A stretch of 30,396 bases of DNA from NCBI GenBank assembly GCA_037443425.1, contig JBBIOI010000032.1, positions 1-30,396 on the forward strand. Direction: 5' to 3'. The notes beneath the pieces are model-generated. The model was not told the DNA's origin. It was given only the letters and a program-made list of their open reading frames with translations, and made no database searches. Both the position numbers and the translations under genes were made by a program. Origin of the DNA: JBBIOI01 sp037443425 (GTDB taxonomy: Bacteria > Desulfobacterota > BSN033 > UBA1163). Positions 7,864 through 16,071 of the stretch are shown here, piece after piece. The first letter of the stretch is position 1; each line of letters begins with the position of its first letter.

Positions 7864-8655
7864 ATGAAGATTACTGCTATAATTCCTGCAAGATATGCCT
7901 CGACCCGTTTTAAAGGAAAGCCACTTGCAAACATTCTTGGCAAGCCCATGATTCAGCATGTCTATGAGGGTGTTTCCAAGTCAAAGCTAATAGATGATAT
8001 AATAATTGCCACTGATGATGATAGGATATTTAACACTGCAAAAAGTTTTGGTGCAAATGTAATAATGACTTCCCCCTATCACACCACAGGAACAGATAGA
8101 GTAGCAGAGGTTGCCCGCAGTCTAAGATCTGAGATAATCATAAATGTTCAAGGTGACGAACCGCTCATAAAAGGTTCTATCATAGATAAGGCTGTCCGAC
8201 CACTTATTAAAGATTCTGATATAAAGATGGGGACCATCGTGACAAAGATTGATGAGGTGGAAGATTGGTTTAACCCTAATGTTGTAAAGGTGGTTGTTGA
8301 TAAAAATGGATTTGCACTTTATTTCTCGCGCTCACCGATTCCATTTCCACGGGATTTAAAGATAGATAGGCTGAAATCGATTCACTGTAGAATTAAAGAA
8401 CAATTTATCAAAAATATTTTTAAGCATATTGGTGTGTATATTTACCGTAAAGATTTCTTGATAAAGTTTTCAAAAATGAGACCAACACCACTTGAGAAAT
8501 TAGAAAAGCTTGAGCAGCTTAGGGCCTTAGAAAATGGTTATAAAGTAAAGATTGTGAAGGTTGATTATCAACCCGTTTCAGTTGATACGCCAGAGGATCT
8601 TAAGAAGGTAATAGAAATTCTTTCAAAGAAATCTACTATTGAATCCATTAATTAA
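7864..8655 (+). CDS. kdsB: 3-deoxy-manno-octulosonate cytidylyltransferase (CMP-Kdo synthetase)
   Basis: 263 aa. The enzyme activates Kdo with CTP for lipopolysaccharide inner-core synthesis in the cytoplasm. Nucleotide-binding motif ARYASTRFKGKPL at the N-terminus, QGDEPLI in the middle, FSRSPIPFPRD and the C-terminal SVDTPEDL are those of KdsB. It is slightly longer than usual because of a segment of about 15 basic residues after PFPRD, before HIGVYIYRKDFL. Its presence is the best evidence that the host has a Gram-negative outer membrane. The ribosome site is weak, suggesting translational coupling to the gene 18 nt upstream. Confidence 0.94.
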   Translation: MKITAIIPARYASTRFKGKPLANILGKPMIQHVYEGVSKSKLIDDIIIATDDDRIFNTAKSFGANVIMTSPYHTTGTDRVAEVARSLRSEIIINVQGDEPLIKGSIIDKAVRPLIKDSDIKMGTIVTKIDEVEDWFNPNVVKVVVDKNGFALYFSRSPIPFPRDLKIDRLKSIHCRIKEQFIKNIFKHIGVYIYRKDFLIKFSKMRPTPLEKLEKLEQLRALENGYKVKIVKVDYQPVSVDTPEDLKKVIEILSKKSTIESIN

Positions 8656-8702
8656 TTAGATTCTCATATCTTAAACCCTTACAATGACTAACCAAAAACT
8701 TG

Positions 8703-8725
8703 TCAAGCACCTTTAGGGTGCTTGA
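8703..8725 (+). terminator. Candidate terminator after kdsB
   Basis: Perfect 9-bp stem (TCAAGCACC with GGTGCTTGA) and a 5-nt loop, 47 nt after the kdsB stop. The T-run that follows is weak, so termination may rely on the second hairpin at 8773-8796. Confidence 0.5.
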
Positions 8726-8898
8726 AATAACTTTTAAAAAAGATATTTTGGACCCTAAATACCAAGTTTTTCAAAGACTTTTTAAGAGGTCTTTTTATGG
8801 ACTTTTGAGGAGTTTCAATTAAGCGTCTTTTTAAGACATTAATTTTAAGGTGATGGAAAATATTAAGCAGGGAAATGGTTAATAATTGGTTATGTTTA

Positions 8899-8927
8899 TT
8901 GATTTTTTTTTAATTTTATATTATATT
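8899..8927 (+). promoter_or_regulatory. Candidate sigma-70 promoter for the lipoprotein-carD-ispDF block
   Basis: TTGATT (8899-8904), a 17-nt spacer and TATATT (8922-8927). Transcription would start about 7 nt before the ATG at 8942, giving a near-leaderless message, which fits the poor ribosome site there. The region is so A/T-rich that a chance match is possible. Confidence 0.35.
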
Positions 8928-8941
8928 TTTAAAAAAGGGAA

Positions 8942-10063
8942 ATGGACTGTAAAATCTCTAAAAGGTTTTTCCCAGTTCTACTTATTATTACTTTTTTAAT
9001 TTCCTCATGTTCAATTCCTTCTTGGTTTCCTTTCAAAAAGGGAGTCCCTCAAAAGGCGAAACTAAAGGAATTATTGGATAAAGAGATTGTGATTATTGAA
9101 GGGAAAGAGTATATCAAGGTGATAAATGAGAATGTCTCTCAAGGGGAGAGGAGCTCAAGATATCTTTACATACCAGTTGAAGAATATCTTTCCAACAGGG
9201 ATAAATATAAGACCCCAACTTTTACAAAAGAGAAGAGAGAAATTTTAAAGGAAGATTTTTCGAAAGAGATCCAAAAGGAGGCCTTGGTTAAGGCTTCTTT
9301 AGAATCCTCATATTCAAATTTGAGGAAGAAGGTATTGGTATCGTATTTTGATGATCGAACCACTACAGGAGAAGAAATCTTAGGTGACTGGATTACTGAT
9401 AGATTGACAAAAGAAGTAAATAGAAGGTCTAAGGATATAATATTTATCGATTATCAACTTGTGAAAGATTTTTTAATAAAGAGGGGGAATAATATTGAGG
9501 ACATTGGAAAAACTGATGTCATTAAACTTCTAAATGAAGTTTTTGGAATCCATTTGATCATTATGGGAGAATTATCGGGGCCATATATATTTATCACAAA
9601 GGGAGATAGAGAGACCTCTTCATCGGCAATCTTAAAGATTGAGGCAAAACTTATTAACACATATACAGGTAAAATTTTTAAGACACTAAATTCAACTAAT
9701 CCTATTATTTCAACAAAGGAATACGGATCTTTCTCTGAAGAAAAGGCAAAGTCAAAAGCAATTGACATCTGCATTTCTGAATTGAGCAGGTCTATTATTG
9801 AAGAAATAAGAAGGATGGAGTGGTTTTGTAGAATTGCCAGGGTAGAGGATAATGAAGTTTATATAAATGCAGGGAAATTATCGGGAATCAAAACCGGAGA
9901 TGTTCTGGATATTTTTAGCCCGGGACAAGATGGAGCTAACACTGGATCAAAAGGTAAGGTAAAAATAACTCACCTTTTTGGGATTGATGCTTCCAAGGGG
10001 GAATTAATCCAGGGTAAAAGACCTGAAATAGATGATATCCTAAGATTGGCCAGGATTGAGTAA
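8942..10063 (+). CDS. Outer-membrane-type lipoprotein with CsgG/LpoB-like and FlgT C-terminal-like domains
   Basis: 373 aa. The N-terminus is basic then hydrophobic and ends in a lipobox I-S-S-C23, so the mature protein should be lipid-anchored; residue +2 is Ser, compatible with the outer membrane. After a charged linker, residues about 120-285 (VLVSYFDDRTTTGEEI onwards, with IIMGELSG) resemble the CsgG/LpoB/TolB-N fold. The last 85 residues (RIARVEDNEVYINAGKLSG then KTGDVLDI) look like the small beta-barrel of FlgT-C. This domain pairing is known in proteins that assemble envelope structures; an exact role cannot be assigned. The gene sits directly before carD, whose upstream frame abuts its stop. 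ATG 8942 is the only sensible start, though AAGGGA is very close to it. Confidence 0.8.
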   Translation: MDCKISKRFFPVLLIITFLISSCSIPSWFPFKKGVPQKAKLKELLDKEIVIIEGKEYIKVINENVSQGERSSRYLYIPVEEYLSNRDKYKTPTFTKEKREILKEDFSKEIQKEALVKASLESSYSNLRKKVLVSYFDDRTTTGEEILGDWITDRLTKEVNRRSKDIIFIDYQLVKDFLIKRGNNIEDIGKTDVIKLLNEVFGIHLIIMGELSGPYIFITKGDRETSSSAILKIEAKLINTYTGKIFKTLNSTNPIISTKEYGSFSEEKAKSKAIDICISELSRSIIEEIRRMEWFCRIARVEDNEVYINAGKLSGIKTGDVLDIFSPGQDGANTGSKGKVKITHLFGIDASKGELIQGKRPEIDDILRLARIE

Positions 10064-10108
10064 ATGAAGAAATCTTGGCCACTTAAGCATCAGGAAGGGG
10101 GTTTGACT

Positions 10109-10591
10109 ATGTTTCGTATAGGTGACAAAGCAGTTTATCCAGGACATGGAGTTGGAGTAATTGAGGCAATTGAGACAAAGTGTATTTCTGGAAAGGAGCA
10201 GAGTTTCTTTATTTTAAGAATTCTCGATAACGGGATGACTATTATGATTCCAAAAGATAATGTGGGTGCCGTTAGATTAAGGGAGGTTATTAAAAAGATT
10301 GATGTATCAAAAGTAATACAGATTTTAAAGAATAGGGATGTAACGATCGAAAATCAGACATGGAATAGAAGATATAGGGAGTATATGGAGAAGATTAATA
10401 CTGGTTCAATCTTTGAGATTGCAGAGGTCCTTAGAGATCTATATCTCTTAAAGGCTGAAAAGGAGCTTTCATTTGGTGAAAGAAAGATTATGGATATGGC
10501 AAGGAATTTGCTTGTAAAAGAGTTAGCTATTGCAAGAGATGTAAAGGAATCGGAGATACTTAAAGAGATAAAAACGATATTTGGAGCATAA
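10109..10591 (+). CDS. carD: CarD family transcription regulator
   Basis: 160 aa from ATG 10109, chosen because GGAAGGGGG lies 7 nt upstream and because MFRIGDKAVYPGHGVGVIE is the family's usual start; the frame can be extended to 10064, but without homology. The N-terminal Tudor-like domain (residues 1-60) binds the RNA polymerase beta subunit, and the helical C-terminal part (about 65-160; RYREYMEKINTG, LSFGERKIMDMA) contacts promoter DNA and stabilises open complexes, as in mycobacterial CarD and Thermus CdnL. It follows the lipoprotein gene by 45 nt and precedes the PIN/TRAM gene, an order common in deltaproteobacteria. Confidence 0.93.
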   Translation: MFRIGDKAVYPGHGVGVIEAIETKCISGKEQSFFILRILDNGMTIMIPKDNVGAVRLREVIKKIDVSKVIQILKNRDVTIENQTWNRRYREYMEKINTGSIFEIAEVLRDLYLLKAEKELSFGERKIMDMARNLLVKELAIARDVKESEILKEIKTIFGA

Positions 10592-10661
10592 TATATAAAA
10601 TTCAAATAGATCAATTTTATTATTATGTTCTTAAAAAATTGCAAGAAAGGAGGTGAAATAG

Positions 10662-11714
10662 TTGGGCAATTGGATTATTCGATTTTTATTATTCATTATA
10701 TGTGGAGTAAGTGGTTATTACTTGGCTATACAATATTTCCGTTCTTCTCAATCAGGCGTTTTAGGTCTTATCTGTGGAATTATACTGGCCTTTTTAGCAA
10801 TCCTCATAGAAAGAAGTATCAGAAGAATACCACTGAAGAGCCTTTTAGGAAGTTTTGTTGGGTTAATCCTTGGGTTATTTATTGCAAATCTTTCCTCAAA
10901 TATATTCCTTTCTAATCTATTTGAAAATCAACAACTAATTATTCCAATTTACGGATTGATTTATGGTCTTTGTGGTTATATTGGCATGAAGGTTGGTTAT
11001 AAGAAGGGTGAGGAATTTAATTTATCGAGTTTTAAGCTTTTTTCGAAAAATATCAGAAGTGATGGAAATGCAAAGATCTTAGATACGAGTGTAATTATTG
11101 ATGGAAGGATATCTGATATTACGGAGACTGGTTTTATTGAGGGAACCATCATCATCCCTCAATTTGTCCTTAATGAACTGCAGCACATTGCTGATTCATC
11201 AGATCCCGTTAAGAGAACGAGAGGAAAAAGGGGGTTGGAAGTTCTTCATCATATTCAAAAACAAGTTAATGTAGATGTGAAGATTATTGACAAAGATTAT
11301 CCAAATGTTAAAGAAGTTGATTCTAAATTGATAGAATTAGCAAAGGAGGTTGGAGGAAAGATCATTACAAATGACTCGAATCTAAATAAAGTTGCAGAGC
11401 TTCAGGGTATAGAGGTATTAAATATCAACGCACTGGCAAATGCACTAAAGCCAGTAGTCCTTCCAGGGGAAGAAATCAATGTTAAGATTCTTAAAGAAGG
11501 GAAAGAGATTGGACAAGGGGTTGCTTATCTTGATGATGGTACAATGATTGTAGTAGATAATGGCAAGAGGTTAATGGGTAAGAATGTGGATGTTGTTGTG
11601 ACAAGTGTTTTACAGACACCTGCTGGCAGGATGATATTTGCACGGCTAAAGGATGAATCAAGCAGGGAAAATAGGGGGAGAGATTATTATTATCCAATAG
11701 ATAGCGAATTCTAA
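10662..11714 (+). CDS. Membrane-anchored PIN/TRAM domain protein (YacL-like)
   Basis: 350 aa. It starts at a TTG (10662), fixed by a near-perfect AAGGAGGTGA 6 nt upstream. Four hydrophobic helices fill residues 1-120. A PIN nuclease domain follows (ILDTSVIIDGRI with the first Asp, FVLNELQHIADSSD with the Glu, and ITNDSNLNKVAE with later acids), then a TRAM RNA-binding domain (INVKILKEGKEIGQGVAYLDDGT ... FARL). The acidic PIN residues are intact, so it may cleave RNA at the inner membrane; the homologue in Bacillus is YacL, of poorly known function. The position between carD and ispD is typical. Confidence 0.92.
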   Translation: MGNWIIRFLLFIICGVSGYYLAIQYFRSSQSGVLGLICGIILAFLAILIERSIRRIPLKSLLGSFVGLILGLFIANLSSNIFLSNLFENQQLIIPIYGLIYGLCGYIGMKVGYKKGEEFNLSSFKLFSKNIRSDGNAKILDTSVIIDGRISDITETGFIEGTIIIPQFVLNELQHIADSSDPVKRTRGKRGLEVLHHIQKQVNVDVKIIDKDYPNVKEVDSKLIELAKEVGGKIITNDSNLNKVAELQGIEVLNINALANALKPVVLPGEEINVKILKEGKEIGQGVAYLDDGTMIVVDNGKRLMGKNVDVVVTSVLQTPAGRMIFARLKDESSRENRGRDYYYPIDSEF

Positions 11715-11760
11715 TCTCCGATCCCTTCCTTTTTAAAAATTTATAACCCAGTTATCGAAC

Positions 11761-12474
11761 ATGAAAGTTGAGGCTCTTATTGTTGCTGCAGGAAAAGGTA
11801 TTCGTTTTGGGGAAGGAAGAAAGAAACAGTTTCAACTCCTTTTAGGAAAACCTTTACTTTCACACACCTTAGATAAATTTGAATCCTCTCCATCAATAAA
11901 ATCTATACTTCTTGTAGTTTCCCAGGAGGATATGACTTATTGTCTTGACGAGGTTGTTGAAAAATATAATTATAAAAAGATCTCTCAGATAATCCCTGGA
12001 GGGAAGCATAGACAAGACTCTGTTAAAAATGGGATTGATTATCTATCTAAAGATACAGATATTGTGGTCATACATGATGGTGTAAGACCGTTTGTGACAA
12101 TTGAGATGATTGAAGAGTCGATTCAGTATGGAGGTAGATTTGGGGCCGTTGTATTTGGAGTACCAATAAAAGATACTGTAAAAATGATAGATAAAGATAG
12201 GATTGTAGTTAAAACACTGGATAGAGAGTCCACATGGCTGATTCAGACTCCTCAAACATTTCATGTTAATATTATAAGGAGGGCATATCAAAAAGCACAG
12301 GAAGATGGTTTTTTGGGGACTGATGATGCCTCTTTGGTTGAAAGATTAGGGATAAAGATCCATGTGCTTCCTGGATCAAACATGAATTTAAAGATAACAA
12401 CGCCAGAAGATCTGGCCCTTGCTGATTTCTTTCTGAGAAATTATCTTAAAAAAGAGGATTGTCTAAAAAAGTAG
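11761..12474 (+). CDS. ispD: 2-C-methyl-D-erythritol 4-phosphate cytidylyltransferase
   Basis: 237 aa. It transfers CMP to MEP in the non-mevalonate isoprenoid pathway. The motifs AAGKGIRFG...KKQF, PGGKHRQDSVKNG, IHDGVRPFV, WLIQTPQTF, GTDDASLVE and the C-terminal KITTPEDL are all present, so it should be active. The next enzyme of the local pair, ispF, begins 5 nt after the stop, so the two are cotranscribed and probably translationally coupled. No clear ribosome site precedes the ATG. Confidence 0.96.
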   Translation: MKVEALIVAAGKGIRFGEGRKKQFQLLLGKPLLSHTLDKFESSPSIKSILLVVSQEDMTYCLDEVVEKYNYKKISQIIPGGKHRQDSVKNGIDYLSKDTDIVVIHDGVRPFVTIEMIEESIQYGGRFGAVVFGVPIKDTVKMIDKDRIVVKTLDRESTWLIQTPQTFHVNIIRRAYQKAQEDGFLGTDDASLVERLGIKIHVLPGSNMNLKITTPEDLALADFFLRNYLKKEDCLKK

Positions 12475-12479
12475 TGATT

Positions 12480-12983
12480 ATGAGAATAGGTTTTGGATAT
12501 GATGTTCATCCATTAATTTCAGGTCGTCCCCTTGTATTAGGAGGTATAACAATACCATATATTTTTGGTCTTAAGGGGCATTCTGATGCTGATGTTCTTA
12601 TTCATGCAATATGCGATGCAATTTTAGGGGCAATTTCTGAGGGAGATATTGGAAGGCATTTCCCTGATACAGATCCTCAATACAGGGGTATAAAAAGCAC
12701 TTTACTATTAAAAAAGGTAGTTGAATTGATGAACAAAAAGGGGTTTTCCCTGATAAATGTTGATTCAACAATAGTCGCAATGGGGCCAAAACTTTCAGAA
12801 TATATTCCAAAAATGGTGAAAGAATTATCTACGATTTTAAATTTAGAGGAGGATAGAATTAACATAAAGGCTACAACTACTGAGGGTCTGGGATCTATAG
12901 GCAGGGGAGAAGGGATTGCTGCTTATGCCATTGTTTTAGTAGAAGAAGGTAAAGAGAATCGTGAAATAGACTCAGGCTGGTGA
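12480..12983 (+). CDS. ispF: 2-C-methyl-D-erythritol 2,4-cyclodiphosphate synthase
   Basis: 167 aa from ATG 12480; a longer frame from TTG 12459 overlaps ispD and adds no homology (family start MRIGFGYDVH). The enzyme cyclises CDP-ME-2-phosphate with loss of CMP, acting as a trimer. Metal-ligand residues D-V-H of GYDVH and the His of GHSDADVLIHA are present, as are EGDIGRHFPDTD and the CMP-site motif KATTTEGLG. The C-terminus is about 10 residues longer than usual and charged. Downstream of ispD in the same operon. Confidence 0.96.
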   Translation: MRIGFGYDVHPLISGRPLVLGGITIPYIFGLKGHSDADVLIHAICDAILGAISEGDIGRHFPDTDPQYRGIKSTLLLKKVVELMNKKGFSLINVDSTIVAMGPKLSEYIPKMVKELSTILNLEEDRINIKATTTEGLGSIGRGEGIAAYAIVLVEEGKENREIDSGW

Positions 12984-13049
12984 TTTTTCCTCTCATCTAT
13001 GAGTATTTAAGTGAAGAAGAAATTTTATCCTGATTTAGAAAATATCTAA

Positions 13050-14498
13050 ATGGACACTATAGTTCGTGTTAGATTCGCTCCATCACCCACCGGTATGCTT
13101 CATATCGGTAATGCTCGAACTGCGCTTTTTAATTATCTATTTGCAAAGCATCATAGAGGTATATTTATCCTAAGAATAGAGGATACAGATCTGGATAGGT
13201 CTGATTATTCTTTAACTGATCAGATGCTAAAAGATTTAAGATGGCTTGGTTTTGAATGGGATGAAGGTCCTGATAAGGGCGGGCCTTATGGTCCATACAG
13301 ACAATCCGAGCGTCTGGATATTTATCGGGAATATGCAAATGAGCTATTGATACAAGGAAGGGTATATAAGTGTTTCTGTACGCCTGATGATTTAGAAAGA
13401 ATGAGAAGACAACAGATTTCAAAAGGGGAGATGCCTCGATACGATGGAAGGTGTCGTAACCTAACAGAGGAAGAGGTCTTAAAAAAGGAAAAAGGAGGAA
13501 ATCGTCCTGCACTTAGATTTCATGTAGGTCGAGGAAAGATATCTTTTGAAGACCTTATACATGGAAAGATGAATTTTGATGCTGATAAGATAGGTGATTT
13601 CATCATAATCCGATCGGATGGTATTGCAGCTTATAATTTTGCATGTGTGATTGATGATCACCTAATGAATGTTTCCCATGTAATTCGTGGAGAGGATCAC
13701 CTTTCAAATACACCAAGACAGATTCTTCTTTATAAGGCACTTGGATGGGTACCTCCATTTTTTGCACATCATCCACTAATCCTTGGCTCTGATAGAACCC
13801 CTTTAAGTAAACGTCATGGTTCAACAGCCGTATCTCAATATCGTGAGGAGGGTTTTCTTCCTGAGGCATTAATAAATTATCTTTTGATCTTGGGTTGGAC
13901 ATCTCCTACAAATGAAGAGGTTATTCCTATGGAAAGAATGATTGAAGAATTTTCAATTTCATCTCTTTCAAGAAATGCACCCGTTCACTCCCTAAAGAAG
14001 CTTGAATGGTTAAACGGTATTTATATAAGGAGAAAAGACAATGATGAACTATCAGAACTAATCTCACAATATTTAGAAAAGGAAGGACTAAATAATATTG
14101 ACAGAGATACACTTCTTAAGATATCAGATGCGATAAAAGAGAACATTGTAAAGCTGTCTGAGGTAAGGGAATATTTAGGCATATTTTTTGATGAAAAATT
14201 TAATTTTAGTGAAGAGGCTAAAAAAATAATTCTAAACGATAAGAATCGTAAGGTAATCGAGACAGTAATCGAGATTATAACCTCTATATCTGATTTTAAA
14301 CTTGAAGAATGGTCTTCCTTTTTAACGAAGGTTGAAGAGAAAACAGGTTTGAAAGGGAAAGAACTTTTAATTCCAATAAGGGCAGGGGTTACTGGGATGA
14401 CAAAAGGACCTCAATTGGTAAAAATATTCAGTATACTTGGGAAGGAAAGGGTTTTAAAACGCCTTAAAATGGCACTTAACATTTTTTACACAAATTGA
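13050..14498 (+). CDS. gltX: Glutamyl-tRNA synthetase
   Basis: 482 aa class I synthetase. The HIGH motif is PSPTGMLHIGNARTALFNYLF near the N-terminus and the KMSKS-type loop is PLSKRHG. A zinc motif of the form C-x-C...YDGRC is seen at about residues 109-135 (YKCFC ... RYDGRC). The C-terminal helical anticodon-binding part ends at residue 482. It may also charge tRNA-Gln with Glu if the host uses the GatCAB route; the window does not show this. It starts 66 nt after ispF without a recognisable ribosome site. Confidence 0.97.
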   Translation: MDTIVRVRFAPSPTGMLHIGNARTALFNYLFAKHHRGIFILRIEDTDLDRSDYSLTDQMLKDLRWLGFEWDEGPDKGGPYGPYRQSERLDIYREYANELLIQGRVYKCFCTPDDLERMRRQQISKGEMPRYDGRCRNLTEEEVLKKEKGGNRPALRFHVGRGKISFEDLIHGKMNFDADKIGDFIIIRSDGIAAYNFACVIDDHLMNVSHVIRGEDHLSNTPRQILLYKALGWVPPFFAHHPLILGSDRTPLSKRHGSTAVSQYREEGFLPEALINYLLILGWTSPTNEEVIPMERMIEEFSISSLSRNAPVHSLKKLEWLNGIYIRRKDNDELSELISQYLEKEGLNNIDRDTLLKISDAIKENIVKLSEVREYLGIFFDEKFNFSEEAKKIILNDKNRKVIETVIEIITSISDFKLEEWSSFLTKVEEKTGLKGKELLIPIRAGVTGMTKGPQLVKIFSILGKERVLKRLKMALNIFYTN

Positions 14499-14506
14499 GT
14501 GGCAGT

Positions 14507-14528
14507 GGAAATCTAATAGATTTCTTTT
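14507..14528 (+). terminator. Weak candidate terminator between gltX and cysS
   Basis: GAAATCT (14508-14514) pairs perfectly with AGATTTC (14518-14524) across a 3-nt loop, and TTTT follows. The stem is AT-rich, so at most partial termination is expected. Confidence 0.35.
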
Positions 14529-14595
14529 CCTGTTTAGTCTTTAAAACATCATTAGTTATTGAACAGATTCATTTTAACTGAATGAGGTAATTTTT

Positions 14596-16071
14596 ATGGG
14601 TATACGGATATATAATACCTTAAGTGGCAGTAAAGAAGAGTTTATTCCGATTCAACAGGGAAAGGTAGGGATGTACGTTTGTGGGGTTACTGTTTATGAT
14701 TTATGTCACATAGGGCATGCCCGTTCTGCAATCGTTTTTGATACAATCTATCGTTATTTTAGGTATAAAGGTTATGAGGTGACCTTTGTAAGGAATTTTA
14801 CAGATATTGATGACAAGATCATAAATAGGGCCAATGAGGAAGGAGTTGACTATAAGGTAATTGCAGAAAGGTATATAAATGAGTTTTACAATGATATGGG
14901 TTGTTTGGGTTTGGAGAGACCTACTTATGAACCTAAGGCAACGGAACATATATCAGAAATGATAGATCTTATTTCAATACTAATAAAGAAAGGTTTTGCT
15001 TATCAGGCCAATGGTGATGTTTTCTTTTCAGTTGAGAAATTTAAGGATTATGGAAAGCTATCAAAGAGGAATTTAGATGAGATGAGGGCTGGTGCACGAG
15101 TGGAAGTTGATGAAAAAAAGGCAAATCCCCTTGACTTTGCATTATGGAAGGCAAGTAAACCAGGGGAACCTTTCTGGGAAAGCCCGTGGGGTAAAGGAAG
15201 GCCTGGATGGCATATTGAATGTTCAGTAATGAGTCAAAAATATCTTGGTGAGACGTTCGATATCCATGGTGGAGGTAAGGATTTGATATTTCCACATCAT
15301 GAAAATGAGATAGCTCAGTCAGAGGCTGCAACAGGAAGGCCTTTTGCACGCTACTGGATTCATAACGGTTTTGTGAATATTAATAAAGAGAAGATGTCAA
15401 AATCTCTTGGAAATATTTTAACTATTAAACAGATTATAAAAGAGTGGCATCCAGAGGTAATCAGACTGTTTCTTCTTTCATCCCATTATAGAAGCCCGCT
15501 GGATTTTTCTTTTGATGGTCTTTCTGAAGCGAGGACAAGCCTGAATCGTTTTTATTCTACATTAAAGGCAGCTCAAGATGAGTTAAAAAAACCTGCCCCT
15601 AAATCAAAGGGTTTAGATAGGCTTGAAGAATATAACCATGTGATAGATTCATTTAAAGATAGATTTGAAGAGTCTATGGATGACGATTTTAATACAGCCG
15701 AAGCACTTGGCAACTTTTATGAACTTCAAAGAATTATGAATAGGCTCCTCGATATATCAAAACTTAAGCCATCAGATGAGATCCATTCAATGCTCAAAAA
15801 GGCACTGAACTATTTTTCCAAAATGGGTTGGGTCATGGGACTATTTAGAGAAGATCCAGTTGCATATATAGAAAAAGAGAAGAAAGAAGGGCTGAAAAGA
15901 GTAAATATATCACAGGAGGAGATTGAAAGGCTTATCCAGGAAAGGAATAAAGCAAGAAAAGAAAAAAACTGGAAGAGAGCAGATGAAATCAGGTCTGAAC
16001 TTAAGTCAAAAGGTATAATCCTTGAAGATTCCCCTACAGGGACTCAATGGAGAATTTCGTTTGAAAAATAA
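14596..16071 (+). CDS. cysS: Cysteinyl-tRNA synthetase
   Basis: 491 aa class I synthetase. HIGH motif as CHIGHARS, the KMSKS loop as KEKMSKSLGN, and zinc ligands in CGVTVYD, WHIECSVMS and FPHHENEIAQSEA. The C-terminal helical domain ends with the usual RKEKNWKRADEIR and DSPTGTQW. GAGGTAA lies before the ATG. The TAA stop (16069-16071) is directly followed by the stop of the convergent ROK gene, so the two messages must overlap or end within each other's coding region. Confidence 0.97.
   Translation: MGIRIYNTLSGSKEEFIPIQQGKVGMYVCGVTVYDLCHIGHARSAIVFDTIYRYFRYKGYEVTFVRNFTDIDDKIINRANEEGVDYKVIAERYINEFYNDMGCLGLERPTYEPKATEHISEMIDLISILIKKGFAYQANGDVFFSVEKFKDYGKLSKRNLDEMRAGARVEVDEKKANPLDFALWKASKPGEPFWESPWGKGRPGWHIECSVMSQKYLGETFDIHGGGKDLIFPHHENEIAQSEAATGRPFARYWIHNGFVNINKEKMSKSLGNILTIKQIIKEWHPEVIRLFLLSSHYRSPLDFSFDGLSEARTSLNRFYSTLKAAQDELKKPAPKSKGLDRLEEYNHVIDSFKDRFEESMDDDFNTAEALGNFYELQRIMNRLLDISKLKPSDEIHSMLKKALNYFSKMGWVMGLFREDPVAYIEKEKKEGLKRVNISQEEIERLIQERNKARKEKNWKRADEIRSELKSKGIILEDSPTGTQWRISFEK

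Larger units (their letters stand above)
8656..8941 (+). other. AT-rich intergenic region with three small hairpins
   Basis: 286 bp without a gene. It holds a 9-bp stem (8703-8711 with 8717-8725), a stem AAAGAC/GTCTTT (8773-8778 with 8789-8794) extendable by wobble pairs and followed by a T-run, and GTCTT/AAGAC (8825-8837). The last 45 bp are nearly pure A/T and include a candidate promoter. Confidence 0.6.

Noticed and set aside
10625..10915. A 96-residue ORF overlapping the start of the PIN/TRAM gene
   Set aside because: Frame shadow: the PIN/TRAM frame has the ribosome site and all homology, and this ORF has neither.
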